From assembly GCA_046296295.1 (NCBI GenBank), contig JBKBLG010000011.1:38228-102227 (forward strand): DNA of 64,000 nt. The letters are read 5' to 3'. A model generated the notes under the pieces. It was not told the DNA's origin. It did no database searches and saw nothing but the letters and a program-made list of their open reading frames with translations. How positions within the stretch are numbered: the stretch's first letter is position 1; every line of letters starts with the position of its first letter. The position numbers and the translations under genes are program-made. Below, piece after piece: positions 1-8,917 of the stretch. Source of the stretch: UBA10646 sp046296295 (GTDB lineage: Bacteria; Bacteroidota; Bacteroidia; Chitinophagales; Chitinophagaceae).

Positions 1-120
1 AGCAGGTTAATCCTCAGCAGGGCCTACTTCCATTTCGCCAGTCGAAACAAAAATGAAGCCAGGTATGAAAAAATGCAAATGATGAAAATCAACAGCCTAA
101 CAAATGTGTACTTCTCTTAA
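1..120 (+). CDS. C-terminal end of an unidentified protein (cut by window start)
   Basis: Frame 1 is open from the first base to a TAA at 118-120 and gives 39 residues that begin SRLILSRAYFHFASRNKNEA and end in NVYFS. The composition (charged, aromatic, no low-complexity runs) looks like real protein, but the piece is too short to assign to a family. The start lies outside the window. It could be a chance open frame; the evidence is only the uninterrupted frame and the protein-like composition. Confidence 0.4.
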   Translation, partial: SRLILSRAYFHFASRNKNEARYEKMQMMKINSLTNVYFS

Positions 121-279
121 TATTACTTGATTGGAGGTTCTTTTGAACAGAAATAACGCTTATAGTTCTTAGAATTGCTTCAGCGAACAAGTTGCAACAA
201 TGAAATCGGAGTAGTTCGAACTGAAAAAGTAAATAGCTTATTTTGCTCAATCTCAATAATACAAAGGGTTGCAGAAGAA

Positions 280-310
280 AATAAAAAAGGTAATCTTAGT
301 TAAGATTACC
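280..310 (-). terminator. Rho-independent terminator after tRNA-Leu
   Basis: An 11-bp perfect inverted repeat without a real loop (GGTAATCTTA / TAAGATTACC, 289-310) is followed on the minus strand by a T-rich run (A-run 280-288 on the plus strand). It lies 16 bases downstream of the minus-strand tRNA-Leu gene. The stretch 121-279 holds nothing else I can recognise. Confidence 0.7.
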
Positions 311-325
311 TAAAAACTACTAAAG

Positions 326-409
326 TGCCCTAGACTGGAATCGAACCAGCACGTTCTTGCGAACGGCAGATTTTGAGTCTGCTGCGTCTACCAATTCCGC
401 CACCAGGGC
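326..409 (-). tRNA. tRNA-Leu (anticodon CAA)
   Basis: On the minus strand the gene begins GCCCTGG (409-403), has the long variable arm of a class II tRNA, and ends CTAGGGC plus discriminator A (326). The anticodon stem GCAGA/TCTGC encloses the loop CTCAAAA, giving anticodon CAA, which reads UUG. The T loop TTCGATT is canonical. No CCA is encoded. A terminator hairpin follows. Confidence 0.95.
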
Positions 410-438
410 TGATGAGATTGGGCTGCAATATTAGGGGG

Positions 439-957
439 CTATTTGATTGTAGCCAAAATTCTATCCAAATATTTTTTTCTGTAGTAGTATTCCTTCACCT
501 GTAACAATGCTTCTTGAGAAATATCGTCTAAATCAGCTTTTGTAAGTAGGTGAGCCACTGTTTCATAGTTGTTTTGTTGTAGCTGTTCAATAGCTGTTAC
601 TGCATTCTGTTTAGCTTCTTCATCATCTTCCATTAAGGCGTTGGTTAAGGCTTCATTCCATTCCATCACCTCCATTAAAAAAGCATTATTGAGGGTATAT
701 TTTTCATTTGCCGTAAGGGCACCTTTCAACTCAAGTACATAGGCGAGTGTTGCTTCTTCGTTGCGAAGCGTTTTGTAGGCTTTGTTAATGAGTGCCGATT
801 GTTCTAATGCTTCCAACTGAGTTTCGGCAGTATCGTTCGTGAAAAAATCGGGGTGATGCTTACGTGTGAGGGCAAGGTAACGTTGCTTGATAACTGCTGG
901 GTCGGGTGTAAAGCTGATGGGGATATCGAACAGTTCAAAATAGTTGGGTGCTTGCAT
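439..957 (-). CDS. hscB: Fe-S protein assembly co-chaperone HscB
   Basis: A 172-residue J-protein of the usual HscB length. The J domain covers about residues 4-75 with the HPD motif at 35-37 (KHHPDFF), which stimulates the ATPase of an Hsp70 partner such as HscA/DnaK; the remainder is the helical HscB C-terminal domain (MEWNEAL near 97) that binds the IscU scaffold. The family delivers Fe-S clusters from IscU to apoproteins in the cytoplasm. ATG start at 957. It stands alone here, with no isc genes beside it. A copy of the interspersed 15-bp word lies inside the gene at 705-720 and is translated as ALTANE. Confidence 0.88.
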   Translation of the reverse strand: MQAPNYFELFDIPISFTPDPAVIKQRYLALTRKHHPDFFTNDTAETQLEALEQSALINKAYKTLRNEEATLAYVLELKGALTANEKYTLNNAFLMEVMEWNEALTNALMEDDEEAKQNAVTAIEQLQQNNYETVAHLLTKADLDDISQEALLQVKEYYYRKKYLDRILATIK

Positions 958-1077
958 GCTGGTGCTGTTTTGTGCTATTATTTGTTTCGGCTATTGCTAA
1001 AATATGGAACAAAATAAGCTATCGGTTGTTAGTTTCTGCGGGAACCTGCTTATCTTGCCGCGGCCAAATGTAATTGA

Positions 1078-2274
1078 ATGCTTGCGATAGGAATTATCAA
1101 AGAAGGAAAAATACCCGCTGACAATCGTGTGGCGTTAACACCAGCCCAGTGCCGTTGGTTGTTGCACCATATTCAATGCTCTATTACTGTAGAACCATCG
1201 GATGGGCGTTGTTTTGCTGATGAAGAATATCAAAGAGCAGGTGCTGTATTGAGCCACGATTTATCGCATTGCGATGTGCTCTTGGGCATTAAAGAAGTGC
1301 CGGTGAGCCAACTTATCCCTAACAAAACCTACTTGTTTTTTTCGCATACCAGAAAACAACAGCCTTATAACAAAAAGCTAATGCAGGCAATGGTTGCCAA
1401 CAATATTACGCTTATTGATTATGAGTGCCTAGAGCATGAAGATGGTCGGCGTGTATTGGGTTTTGGTTTTTTTGCAGGTGTAGTTGGGGCACATAATGGT
1501 ATTTATGCTTACGGTAAAAGGCATAACTTATTCGACTTAGGCAGGGTGTATCAATGCCGCGACTATAGAGCATTGATCGATAGCTATTTCGGACTAAAGC
1601 TCCCGCCCATTAAAATTGCCGTTACCGGTAGCGGAAGGGTAGCACATGGTATTGTTGAAGTAATGAATTTAATGGATGTTCAAGAGGTAGAGCCAGAAGA
1701 GTATCTACATTCTAACTTCACCTATCCGGTGTATGTACACTTGAAGGGAAAAGATTTATACTTACGTAAAAGCGATGGTGGTTATAACCGTTCTGAGTTT
1801 CATGCGCAACCACATTTGTATAAATGTAACTTTTATAACTATTTGCCACATACTGATGTGCTGATGAACGGGGTGTATTGGGATAGTAAAATACCACGTT
1901 TGTTCGAGTTACACCATATGCAAGAAGCCACTTTTAAGCTGTGTACCATTGCCGATATTACCGACGATGCTCATGGCAGTGTACCTTGTAATTTAGGTGA
2001 TGCTACCATAGAAAGCCCTGTTTATGGTGTTCACTTACACTCAGGTGAAAAATTGCCCGCTTTTGATAAAGATGGTGTAGACGTAATGGCCGTTGGTAAC
2101 TTACCTAATGAACTACCACGAGATGCGAGCAAATATTTTGGCCAACAGTTGATTAAGTTTGTATTCAAAGATATTATTAGTGGTGGCAGCGATATGTTAG
2201 ATAGAGCTACTATTTTAAAAAACGGACAGCTTACACCTTACTTTTCATACCTGCATGACTATGCATATCATTAA
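1078..2274 (+). CDS. NAD(P)-dependent oxidoreductase, alanine dehydrogenase/PNT family, LYS1 (saccharopine dehydrogenase)-like
   Basis: 398 residues. The N-terminal segment KEGKIPADNRVALTP (8-22) is the typical opening of the alanine dehydrogenase/PNT N-terminal domain, FFSHTRKQQPYNK (87-99) resembles the substrate-side motif of lysine-forming saccharopine dehydrogenases, and AVTGSGRVAHG (181-191) is the glycine-rich NAD(P)-binding turn. The likely reaction is reversible oxidation of saccharopine to lysine and 2-oxoglutarate or a related amino-acid dehydrogenation; substrate cannot be fixed from sequence. Transcribed divergently from hscB. Its stop codon overlaps that of the convergent gene at 2271 in the sequence TTAA, so the two genes end with no spacer. 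Confidence 0.75.
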   Translation: MLAIGIIKEGKIPADNRVALTPAQCRWLLHHIQCSITVEPSDGRCFADEEYQRAGAVLSHDLSHCDVLLGIKEVPVSQLIPNKTYLFFSHTRKQQPYNKKLMQAMVANNITLIDYECLEHEDGRRVLGFGFFAGVVGAHNGIYAYGKRHNLFDLGRVYQCRDYRALIDSYFGLKLPPIKIAVTGSGRVAHGIVEVMNLMDVQEVEPEEYLHSNFTYPVYVHLKGKDLYLRKSDGGYNRSEFHAQPHLYKCNFYNYLPHTDVLMNGVYWDSKIPRLFELHHMQEATFKLCTIADITDDAHGSVPCNLGDATIESPVYGVHLHSGEKLPAFDKDGVDVMAVGNLPNELPRDASKYFGQQLIKFVFKDIISGGSDMLDRATILKNGQLTPYFSYLHDYAYH

Positions 2275-3671
2275 ATTTCAAAACTTTCATGCAAGCGAGG
2301 TATGTGTACCGTTTTAAAGCCTTTACGTTCTAATTTTCGGCTTAGGGCATATTGTTCGTCGTAATCGCCGTGTACCAAAAATACATCACTTACCAAAGCA
2401 GGGTTTTGGCAAGCTAGCCATTGGCAAATGTCTTCGTAATCGCCGTGGGCACTCATGCTTTTTAAAACCTTAATAGATGCGTGTACTTCATGTGGCAGAC
2501 CAAAAATGGTGACTTCTTTGGGTTGTTGCATTAACCTGCCACCAAGCGAATTAGGTTCGCAGTAGCCTGTAATTAAAATGGTGTTTCTACTGTTTTCAAT
2601 AGTATTGCTGATATGATGCTTTACCCTGCCAGCCTCGGCCATGCCGCTTGAACTAATGATTACGCAAGGCTCTTTCCGATAGTTGAGTAACTTACTTTCT
2701 TCGGCACTACTAATATAAGTAAGCCCTTTAAAATCAAATGGGTCACTATCGCTAGCTAATATTTTTTGTACACGTTTGTTAAACAGCTCTGCATGGCTCT
2801 TTACAACTAATGTTGCTTTATTGCTTAAAGGGCTATCAACAAAATAATCGAGTTGTGGTAATCTGTTTTCTAGTTCAAGCTGATTGAGGTGATACAAAAT
2901 TTCTTGTGTGCGTCCAACACTAAAAGCAGGTATTACAAGTTTGCCTTTTTTTTCTAAACAAGTTTGGGTAATGTGTTGTAACAATGCATCGGCAGTATTA
3001 AAGATAGGTTCGTGTAAGGTATTGCCATAAGTGCTTTCGCAAATAATAACATCTGCTTGTGGAAATACTTCGGGGCTCTTTAACAAAGTATCTCTATAGC
3101 GGCCAATATCGCCACTAAAAGTTAGTTGCTTCACACCTTTTTGTGTTTGAACACGTACATGTACACAAGCACTTCCAATAATATGCCCGGCATCTGTAAA
3201 AAGTAATTCAACATCGTGATGAATGCGTACCCATTTACCGTAAGGTACGGCTTCTAATAAACCAAAAACATTGTAAGCATCTTGCTTGGTGTAGAGTGGT
3301 TGTAACGGTGTTTTGCCGGCCTGTATTCGTTGTTTATTTTGAAATTTTATATCGTTTTCTTGAATGTTGGCACTGTCTTCAAGTAGCAGTTTCACTAAAT
3401 CGATGGTGGCTTGGGTACAATATATTTTCCCCTGATAGCCCTCTTTCACTAAAAGTGGCAGTAGGCCTGAGTGATCTATATGTGCATGGCTTAGTATCAC
3501 AAAATCAACGGTTGTAATACCTTGCGGTAAATGACTATTCATCGCAGGTGTTTCGCTGCCTATGCCTTGAAACATACCACAGTCTAGTAAAAAGGAAGTA
3601 CCACTATCGGTAGTAACAATATGCTTAGATCCGGTAACTGTTTGTGCTGCGCCATGAAAGCTGATGTTCAT
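2271..3671 (-). CDS. MBL-fold beta-CASP ribonuclease-like protein (CPSF/RNase J-type hydrolase)
   Basis: 466 residues. Metallo-beta-lactamase motif 2 HAHIDH at 62-67 supplies zinc ligands; TFSGDIGR carries the motif-4 aspartate; CESTYGN begins the beta-CASP insert; SSSGMAEAGRVKHH and the C-terminal VHGDYDE belong to the RMMBL region. Members act as zinc-dependent RNA endo/exonucleases related to CPSF73. The protein is predicted to be cytoplasmic. It lies 5 bp downstream of the PAS protein gene and is probably cotranscribed. Two copies of the interspersed word lie inside it: 3232-3246 (read as PYGKW) and 3519-3533, where the T-to-C variant gives HLPQG rather than a stop. Confidence 0.85.
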   Translation of the reverse strand: MNISFHGAAQTVTGSKHIVTTDSGTSFLLDCGMFQGIGSETPAMNSHLPQGITTVDFVILSHAHIDHSGLLPLLVKEGYQGKIYCTQATIDLVKLLLEDSANIQENDIKFQNKQRIQAGKTPLQPLYTKQDAYNVFGLLEAVPYGKWVRIHHDVELLFTDAGHIIGSACVHVRVQTQKGVKQLTFSGDIGRYRDTLLKSPEVFPQADVIICESTYGNTLHEPIFNTADALLQHITQTCLEKKGKLVIPAFSVGRTQEILYHLNQLELENRLPQLDYFVDSPLSNKATLVVKSHAELFNKRVQKILASDSDPFDFKGLTYISSAEESKLLNYRKEPCVIISSSGMAEAGRVKHHISNTIENSRNTILITGYCEPNSLGGRLMQQPKEVTIFGLPHEVHASIKVLKSMSAHGDYEDICQWLACQNPALVSDVFLVHGDYDEQYALSRKLERKGFKTVHIPRLHESFEI

Positions 3672-3676
3672 AGAAT

Positions 3677-5380
3677 TTATTTTTCGTTAGGCGAAAGCTG
3701 ACCCGTAATTTTTTTTGTGATGCTATCTATCTCTGCCAATGCTGTTTTGATTTGTTCGAGTGCCCAAAGTTTTTCAGTATTGGTAGCACTGTAATTATTG
3801 TGTATGTCTATAAGGCCGAGGGCGTTAGTAAGAGGCCTGCGAAGTTCGTGTGAAATGGAGAAACTGTATTCTCTAAGGCGTTTAACATAGTTTAATATGT
3901 GTAGCTCTTTGGTTTTTTCTGCTGTAATATCTCTAATTAAACCATAACATTTAAGTGGCTTGCCGTTTTCGAACTTAAAACGAATAAAGCTTTGTATCCA
4001 CTTTACATTTTGTTTAGCTGTAATAATTCTGTGTTCATATTCAAAATCTTTACGAATGCTGAGGTAATAGCTAAATTGTTCATTAAAGAGAGCTAAATCA
4101 TCGGGGTGAATAAAACTTTGGCGTAGTTCTGGGGTAATTGGTTGGTTGTAATCTAACTCATGAATAACATACATGCCTTTGCTCCAAATAAGTTCAGCTT
4201 TTATGAAGTTAAATTCCCAGCTTCCTACTTTGCCAAGCATTTGTGCTTCTAACAATGCTTCTTGTGTTTTTTCGAGATGTAGTTGCTTTTGATATTGTTC
4301 GGTAATGTTAATAGCAATAACAGCAATACCTTTTAGTTGTTGGTGTACCAGAATAGGAGCGAATTGTGTTACATAAAGAAATTCTCCAAAATTAAGTTGC
4401 TTGCTAACAGTGCTTAGTGTGGTTGCTACCTCTCGATAATTTTCGGTATAAAATTGCTGTAGGGCTGCCGGCATGTTGGGTACGCTAGTCATATCTGTAC
4501 CTTCTTCTAGTACTGTGCCAAATGCTGCAAGGGTATCGTTATACAAGTTTTTATTGAAGAGTCGTAGTTGAAATTTTTTATCTACTGTCCAAACGTATAA
4601 GCCTTGGTTTAAGTTGTCGAGAATAGAATTTAGTTGTAAGCGTGTGTCAACCAGCATTGCTTTTACGTAAGCAGTTTCTGATACATCTCTACCAATCAGT
4701 TGAATTTCAATGTTGTTGGCTTGTTGAATATGTTTTACTTCCCACTCTGTATATACCGGATATTCGCTTGAAGGATTATTCAATCGCAGCATCAGCGGAG
4801 TACGATGTTGTGCAGTAGTATCTAAAATGTCACTTATTACTTGCTGGTCTTCTTTTTCAAATATAAAGTTACCAATGTGTAAGCGTTCTATTGGCAGTTT
4901 AGCATCGAATCGTTGTATGAAAGATGCGTTGGCATATAACAGCATGCCATTTGTATCTATTCTAAGAATGTACAATGAAGCTGTATCTAGTAAAGAGTTT
5001 AAACGCTGTAGGTGATTATCAGTTTCTTTCTTTAGTGTTTCAGTAGTAGTAATATCATTGATATGTAATACAAGAAAGCCAAGGTTAGGATACTTGCGTG
5101 TAAAGCATTGTAAAAACTTTTGGGAACCATCTTTAGGGCAGTTGATACATGCTGTGAATTGTACATTTTGTGTATTAAGATCCCAAGAAAGCTCTGATAT
5201 AGGATGGTCTATTGTTTCGATAGCAGGTAGCAGTTGCTCCCAAAAATTAGATTGAAGTTGAAATGATGGAAGTACATCTTTGAAACTTTGATTTGTTTCA
5301 GTTACTATTCCTTGTTCATTAACAATTGCTTTTGGAAAAGGCGAGTCTAGAAATAGTCTTATGAATATGTCTTCTCTCAA
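3677..5380 (-). CDS. Multi-PAS signalling protein ending in a HisKA-like helical hairpin, no ATPase domain
   Basis: 567 residues with about four PAS/PAC modules (roughly 6-110, 125-235, 245-365 and 380-487; the last has GSWEFNFIKAELIWS and ends RDITAEK). The tail, residues 495-560, is a dimerisation/histidine-phosphotransfer helix pair with SHELRRPL (His 511), as in histidine kinases, but the protein stops 57 residues later and no N, G1 or G2 ATP-binding motifs exist here or downstream. No membrane segment is evident, so it is probably cytoplasmic. The only in-frame start is TTG at 5380, three codons after... a TAA upstream. Similar PAS-DHp proteins without kinase domain are common in Chitinophagaceae, so this is probably not a recent truncation. 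Confidence 0.75.
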   Translation of the reverse strand: MREDIFIRLFLDSPFPKAIVNEQGIVTETNQSFKDVLPSFQLQSNFWEQLLPAIETIDHPISELSWDLNTQNVQFTACINCPKDGSQKFLQCFTRKYPNLGFLVLHINDITTTETLKKETDNHLQRLNSLLDTASLYILRIDTNGMLLYANASFIQRFDAKLPIERLHIGNFIFEKEDQQVISDILDTTAQHRTPLMLRLNNPSSEYPVYTEWEVKHIQQANNIEIQLIGRDVSETAYVKAMLVDTRLQLNSILDNLNQGLYVWTVDKKFQLRLFNKNLYNDTLAAFGTVLEEGTDMTSVPNMPAALQQFYTENYREVATTLSTVSKQLNFGEFLYVTQFAPILVHQQLKGIAVIAINITEQYQKQLHLEKTQEALLEAQMLGKVGSWEFNFIKAELIWSKGMYVIHELDYNQPITPELRQSFIHPDDLALFNEQFSYYLSIRKDFEYEHRIITAKQNVKWIQSFIRFKFENGKPLKCYGLIRDITAEKTKELHILNYVKRLREYSFSISHELRRPLTNALGLIDIHNNYSATNTEKLWALEQIKTALAEIDSITKKITGQLSPNEK

Positions 5381-5433
5381 AGTCTCTTTATTTTAGGGTA
5401 TGTTAAAAGTAATTTCTTTTTCCAAAATCCACT

Positions 5434-5467
5434 AAAAAAGGGGTTTCATCTTTTGAAATGAACCCCC
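5434..5467 (-). terminator. Rho-independent terminator after the PASTA gene
   Basis: Inverted repeat GGGGTTTCAT / ATGAACCCC with one bulge (5440-5467), followed on the minus strand by TTTTTT (A-run at 5434-5439). It sits 26 bases past the stop of the PASTA protein gene. Confidence 0.75.
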
Positions 5468-5492
5468 TTGCATTGGAATATTATGATAAACT

Positions 5493-6311
5493 TTATTGTT
5501 GTGTACTATCTACACTAGCGGGCATTGCTGGTTGCGTTGAACTAATCCATAAGTCTATTAACTGTCCTGGTCGTATGCTGTTATATTGCTTTGAACCATC
5601 GGGCAGTAGGGTATATGCTTCAGGACTTTGTTTAATGATGTATGCTTTTTCCTGATCTGTAATTTCACCTTCAGGAATAATGGCACTAATGCCAATGTTC
5701 ATACTTGCGAGTAACTCTCTTGCCTCGGCAAGTGTTAGGCCCACAAGTTCAGGTACACCACTTGTAGTATTACCAACACCGCTACCAAGTACAAAACTTA
5801 TGCTACTACCCATACTCAATTTGGTGCCTGGTGCAATAGGCTTGCCGTTAAAAAGCTGTTCCAGCACGCTATTACGGGCAATATCAGGCTTATATGTAGT
5901 ATCGCCGAGCTTTAACCCCATACTTTGTAAGTACATTTCGGCACTTCTGAAGCTAAAACCTTTTAAATCGGGCATTTCAATTAAGGGAGCAACAGCACGG
6001 TTAATAGTAAGATAAACTGTACGATTACGCTTTACCAACAAATCGGCTTCGGGGCTTTGCTTCATTACAGCTAAAGGGGCTGCTGTGTCAACGTATATGC
6101 TGTCTTGAATTTCAACATCAAAACCTTTGGCTTTTAAAATTGCCGTGGCATCTTCTACTTTTTTTCCTAACACCAATGGAACACGTTCGTTCGCATCGTG
6201 TTTGGTAAGCCAGCCTAAGCTGCTAAAAAAGCCAACAAATAAAAAAGTAACAATACCAAGTACAACTAAAAAGTGCACCCAAAGTGGTTTTTGTAAAAAG
6301 CTTTTGAACAC
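5493..6311 (-). CDS. PASTA-domain membrane protein
   Basis: 272 residues. A short cytoplasmic N-terminus is followed by one membrane segment (about residues 12-32, HFLVVLGIVTFLFVGFF) and three PASTA repeats (about 42-106, 108-183, 186-258), each with the P-x-L-x-G-x-x-x-x-x-A pattern (VPLVLGKKVEDA, MPDLKGFSFRSA, VPELVGLTLAEA). PASTA domains bind uncrosslinked peptidoglycan or beta-lactams; here there is no kinase or penicillin-binding domain attached, so it is probably a periplasmic wall sensor or accessory protein. GTG start at 6311. It follows ddl by 42 bp on the same strand, consistent with a cell-wall operon. A terminator follows. Confidence 0.85.
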   Translation of the reverse strand: MFKSFLQKPLWVHFLVVLGIVTFLFVGFFSSLGWLTKHDANERVPLVLGKKVEDATAILKAKGFDVEIQDSIYVDTAAPLAVMKQSPEADLLVKRNRTVYLTINRAVAPLIEMPDLKGFSFRSAEMYLQSMGLKLGDTTYKPDIARNSVLEQLFNGKPIAPGTKLSMGSSISFVLGSGVGNTTSGVPELVGLTLAEARELLASMNIGISAIIPEGEITDQEKAYIIKQSPEAYTLLPDGSKQYNSIRPGQLIDLWISSTQPAMPASVDSTQQ

Positions 6312-6337
6312 GCTGTGTTTTTTTAGTGGTTTTTAAA

Positions 6338-6352
6338 ACCTTACGGTAAATG
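6338..6352 (+). repeat. Interspersed 15-bp word, intergenic copy (exact consensus)
   Basis: ACCTTACGGTAAATG, exact consensus, in the 42-bp spacer between ddl and the PASTA gene, directly against the ddl stop codon. Confidence 0.85.
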
Positions 6353-6353
6353 T

Positions 6354-7346
6354 TTAAGCACTAGCCAATGCCTCTTCTATCAATGCACTGTAGAATTGTT
6401 CCAGAGTCCACCCCATTGCCTTCACTTGCTGTGGAATGATACTTGCTTCGCTTTGGCCGGGCACCGTATTAACTTCTAGCATAAATGGTGCCGATTTTGC
6501 TTCATTGTAAATAAAGTCAATTCTCACCACACCTCTACAATTCAATACTTCGTATACCCTTTTAGCAGCATTACTAATAGCAGCAGCCATATCTTCAGAA
6601 ATTACTGCTGGTGTAATTTCTTGACTTTTGCCAAGGTATTTCGCTTCAAAGTCAAACCATTCGTTATCGCTAATTACTTCTGTTATAGGCAGTGTTTGAA
6701 TAACCCCCTTGGTTTTAAAAACGCCAATAGTGAATTCTCGGCCCGATATAAATTCTTCTACCAAAACCTGCTTATCTTCTTTAAAAGCCTTTTCTAAGGC
6801 AGGGGCTAACGCTTCAGCATGGGTAACTTTACTCATGCCAATGCTACTTCCACCATTATTGGGCTTTACAAATACAGGTAGCTGTAACTGCTCTAAAATA
6901 GCATCGGTAGTAACAGGTGTATGGCTAAATAGGTGCATGCTTTTAGCAACATACACACCCCCGAAACTGGCTACAGCAACGGTATATCTTTTATTAAAGG
7001 TAAGTGCACTAGTGGCAGCATCGCAACTGGTGTAAGGTAGCCCAAGCATGTCAAAGTAGCCTTGTAACTTCCCATCTTCACCTGGTGTGCCATGCATACA
7101 CAATAAAACCACATCAAATACAATGCGTTCCTCATTTACCGTAAGGGTGAAATCGTTTTTATCAACAGCTATTCGTGGAGCACCTTGTTCAGGTACATAG
7201 AACCAACCTTCGGGGTTAATATCAATTACAAATACATCGTAGAAGTTGCGATTCAGGTTGTTATTAACCGTAATTACGCTTTTGTAGCTGATTTGCGCCT
7301 CGCCACTGAAGCCGCCAGTAACAAGTGCCACTTTCTTTTTACTCAT
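6354..7346 (-). CDS. ddl: D-alanine--D-alanine ligase
   Basis: 330 residues, the normal Ddl length. MHGTPGEDGKLQGYFDMLGL is the substrate-binding loop region, VKPNNGGSSIGMSKV the ATP-grasp phosphate loop, and MLEVNTVPGQSEASIIP the metal-binding C-terminal motif. The enzyme joins two D-alanines with ATP hydrolysis to make the dipeptide of peptidoglycan stems, in the cytoplasm. ATG start at 7346. First gene of a probable two-gene operon with the PASTA protein. A copy of the interspersed word at 7133-7147 is translated as LTVNE. Confidence 0.96.
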   Translation of the reverse strand: MSKKKVALVTGGFSGEAQISYKSVITVNNNLNRNFYDVFVIDINPEGWFYVPEQGAPRIAVDKNDFTLTVNEERIVFDVVLLCMHGTPGEDGKLQGYFDMLGLPYTSCDAATSALTFNKRYTVAVASFGGVYVAKSMHLFSHTPVTTDAILEQLQLPVFVKPNNGGSSIGMSKVTHAEALAPALEKAFKEDKQVLVEEFISGREFTIGVFKTKGVIQTLPITEVISDNEWFDFEAKYLGKSQEITPAVISEDMAAAISNAAKRVYEVLNCRGVVRIDFIYNEAKSAPFMLEVNTVPGQSEASIIPQQVKAMGWTLEQFYSALIEEALASA

Positions 7347-7510
7347 ACAACAAAGAAAAGAAAAACTGTTACAAAGCGGTTGCTACTACTAGGCTAAATT
7401 GTGACAATAGGCATAAATAATTACAAGCCGATATTTTCTATTTGTAGTGCCTTTTTCATTATCCTGCATTGATTTAGCCCTTATCTTCGCGGCACTAAAA
7501 TATTGCTCGT

Positions 7511-8722
7511 ATGAACCTTCACGAATACCAAGCCAAGGAGTTGCTGAAAAAGTACAACGTACCCGTACAAGAGGGGATTGCAGTTGATAATGTAATGGCA
7601 GCAGAGGAAGCTTATCGTCAAATTAAAAATCAAACGAACAACAACTTTGCGGTTGTTAAGGCACAAATTCATGCCGGTGGCCGTGGTAAAGGAAAAATTG
7701 AAGGGAGCGAGCAACGCGGTGTTGCCGTAGGAAAAAGCTTAGAAGATGTTAGCAATATTGCTAAAAACATCTTGGGTGGTACTTTGGTAACTATTCAAAC
7801 GGGTCCTGCTGGTAAAAAAGTGAACAAGGTATTAGTAGCACAAGATGTTTACTACCCTGGTCCCAATCCTGTTAAAGAGTTTTACCTCAGTATTTTACTA
7901 GATCGTAGCAAAGGCCAAAACGTAATTATGTACAGTACCGAAGGTGGTATGGATATTGAGGAAGTGGCTCACAATACACCTGAAAAAATCTTTAAAGAAT
8001 GGGTGCACCCCGGCGGGCCATTACAAGGTTTTCAGGCTCGCAAAATTGCTTTTAATCTTGGCTTGAGTGGCGAAGCTTTTAAAAACTGCGTCAAGTTTGT
8101 TACAAACCTTTACAATGCTTACGTAGGTTTAGATGCTGCAATGCTTGAAATTAATCCACTGTTTAAAACCAGCGATGATAAAATCATTGCAGTAGACTGT
8201 AAGATGAATTTGGATGATAATGCCTTAATGCGTCATCCAGATTTGGCCGACTTACGCGATATAACCGAAGAAGATCCTACAGAAGTAGAAGCCGGTCAAT
8301 ACAACTTAAACTTTGTAAAGCTCGATGGTAATGTAGGTTGTATGGTAAATGGTGCCGGTTTAGCTATGGCAACTATGGATATGATTAAACTAAGCGGTGG
8401 CGAACCTGCGAACTTCTTAGACGTGGGTGGTACTGCTAATGCTCAAACCGTAGAAGCTGGTTTCCGTATTATCATGAAAGACCCCAACGTTAAAGCTATA
8501 TTGATAAACATTTTTGGTGGTATTGTGCGTTGCGACCGTGTTGCTGCCGGTGTAATTGAAGCCTATAATAAGTTGGGCAATATCAATATTCCTATCATTG
8601 TTCGCTTACAAGGTACCAACGCAGAAGAAGCTAAGAAACTGATCGATGAAAGTGGTCTTAAAGTACAAAGTGCCATTCAATTAAGCGAAGCTGCCGAGTT
8701 GGTGAAGCAAGCTGTGGCATAA
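7511..8722 (+). CDS. sucC: ADP-forming succinate-CoA ligase, beta subunit
   Basis: 403 residues. It begins MNLHEYQAKELLKKYNVPVQ, typical of SucC, with an N-terminal ATP-grasp fold (HAGGRGKGKIEGS, LEINPL) and the C-terminal CoA-ligase flavodoxin-like domain (LDVGGTANAQTVEAGF, INIFGGIVRCD). With SucD it converts succinyl-CoA to succinate with ATP/GTP formation in the TCA cycle. In this genome sucD is not adjacent but lies 36 kb away at 44988-45860, an arrangement seen in Bacteroidota. A TATCTTCG box about 30 bases before the ATG is a possible -7 element. A strong terminator follows. The gene contains no copy of the interspersed word. Confidence 0.97.
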   Translation: MNLHEYQAKELLKKYNVPVQEGIAVDNVMAAEEAYRQIKNQTNNNFAVVKAQIHAGGRGKGKIEGSEQRGVAVGKSLEDVSNIAKNILGGTLVTIQTGPAGKKVNKVLVAQDVYYPGPNPVKEFYLSILLDRSKGQNVIMYSTEGGMDIEEVAHNTPEKIFKEWVHPGGPLQGFQARKIAFNLGLSGEAFKNCVKFVTNLYNAYVGLDAAMLEINPLFKTSDDKIIAVDCKMNLDDNALMRHPDLADLRDITEEDPTEVEAGQYNLNFVKLDGNVGCMVNGAGLAMATMDMIKLSGGEPANFLDVGGTANAQTVEAGFRIIMKDPNVKAILINIFGGIVRCDRVAAGVIEAYNKLGNINIPIIVRLQGTNAEEAKKLIDESGLKVQSAIQLSEAAELVKQAVA

Positions 8723-8725
8723 CTA

Positions 8726-8812
8726 TATTTACCGTAAGGTATTATGTATAAAGCGGTGCTTTCGGCACCGCTTTTTTTTATGATTTTAGAGTATTGCCCT
8801 TACGGGTAAATG
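8726..8812. repeat. Inverted pair of the interspersed word flanking the sucC terminator
   Basis: TATTTACCGTAAGGTA (8726-8741) and GCCCTTACGGGTAAATG (8796-8812) face each other, with the sucC terminator hairpin between them. The second copy has one extra G that makes its core a perfect CCCTTACGGG-type near-palindrome variant. Confidence 0.75.
8751..8779 (+). terminator. Rho-independent terminator of sucC
   Basis: Stem AGCGGTGC / GGCACCGCT around TTTC (8752-8771) followed by eight T (8772-8779). It lies 29 bases after the sucC stop. Confidence 0.9.
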
Positions 8813-8917
8813 TTATTCGAGTAATGAAAAACACAACTATCATTAAAATCTTTTACTTTGAAGCACGTTATTGTTTCGTAAGAAATTAGCAAGATGGCTT
8901 TAAGCCTGTAACAACAC

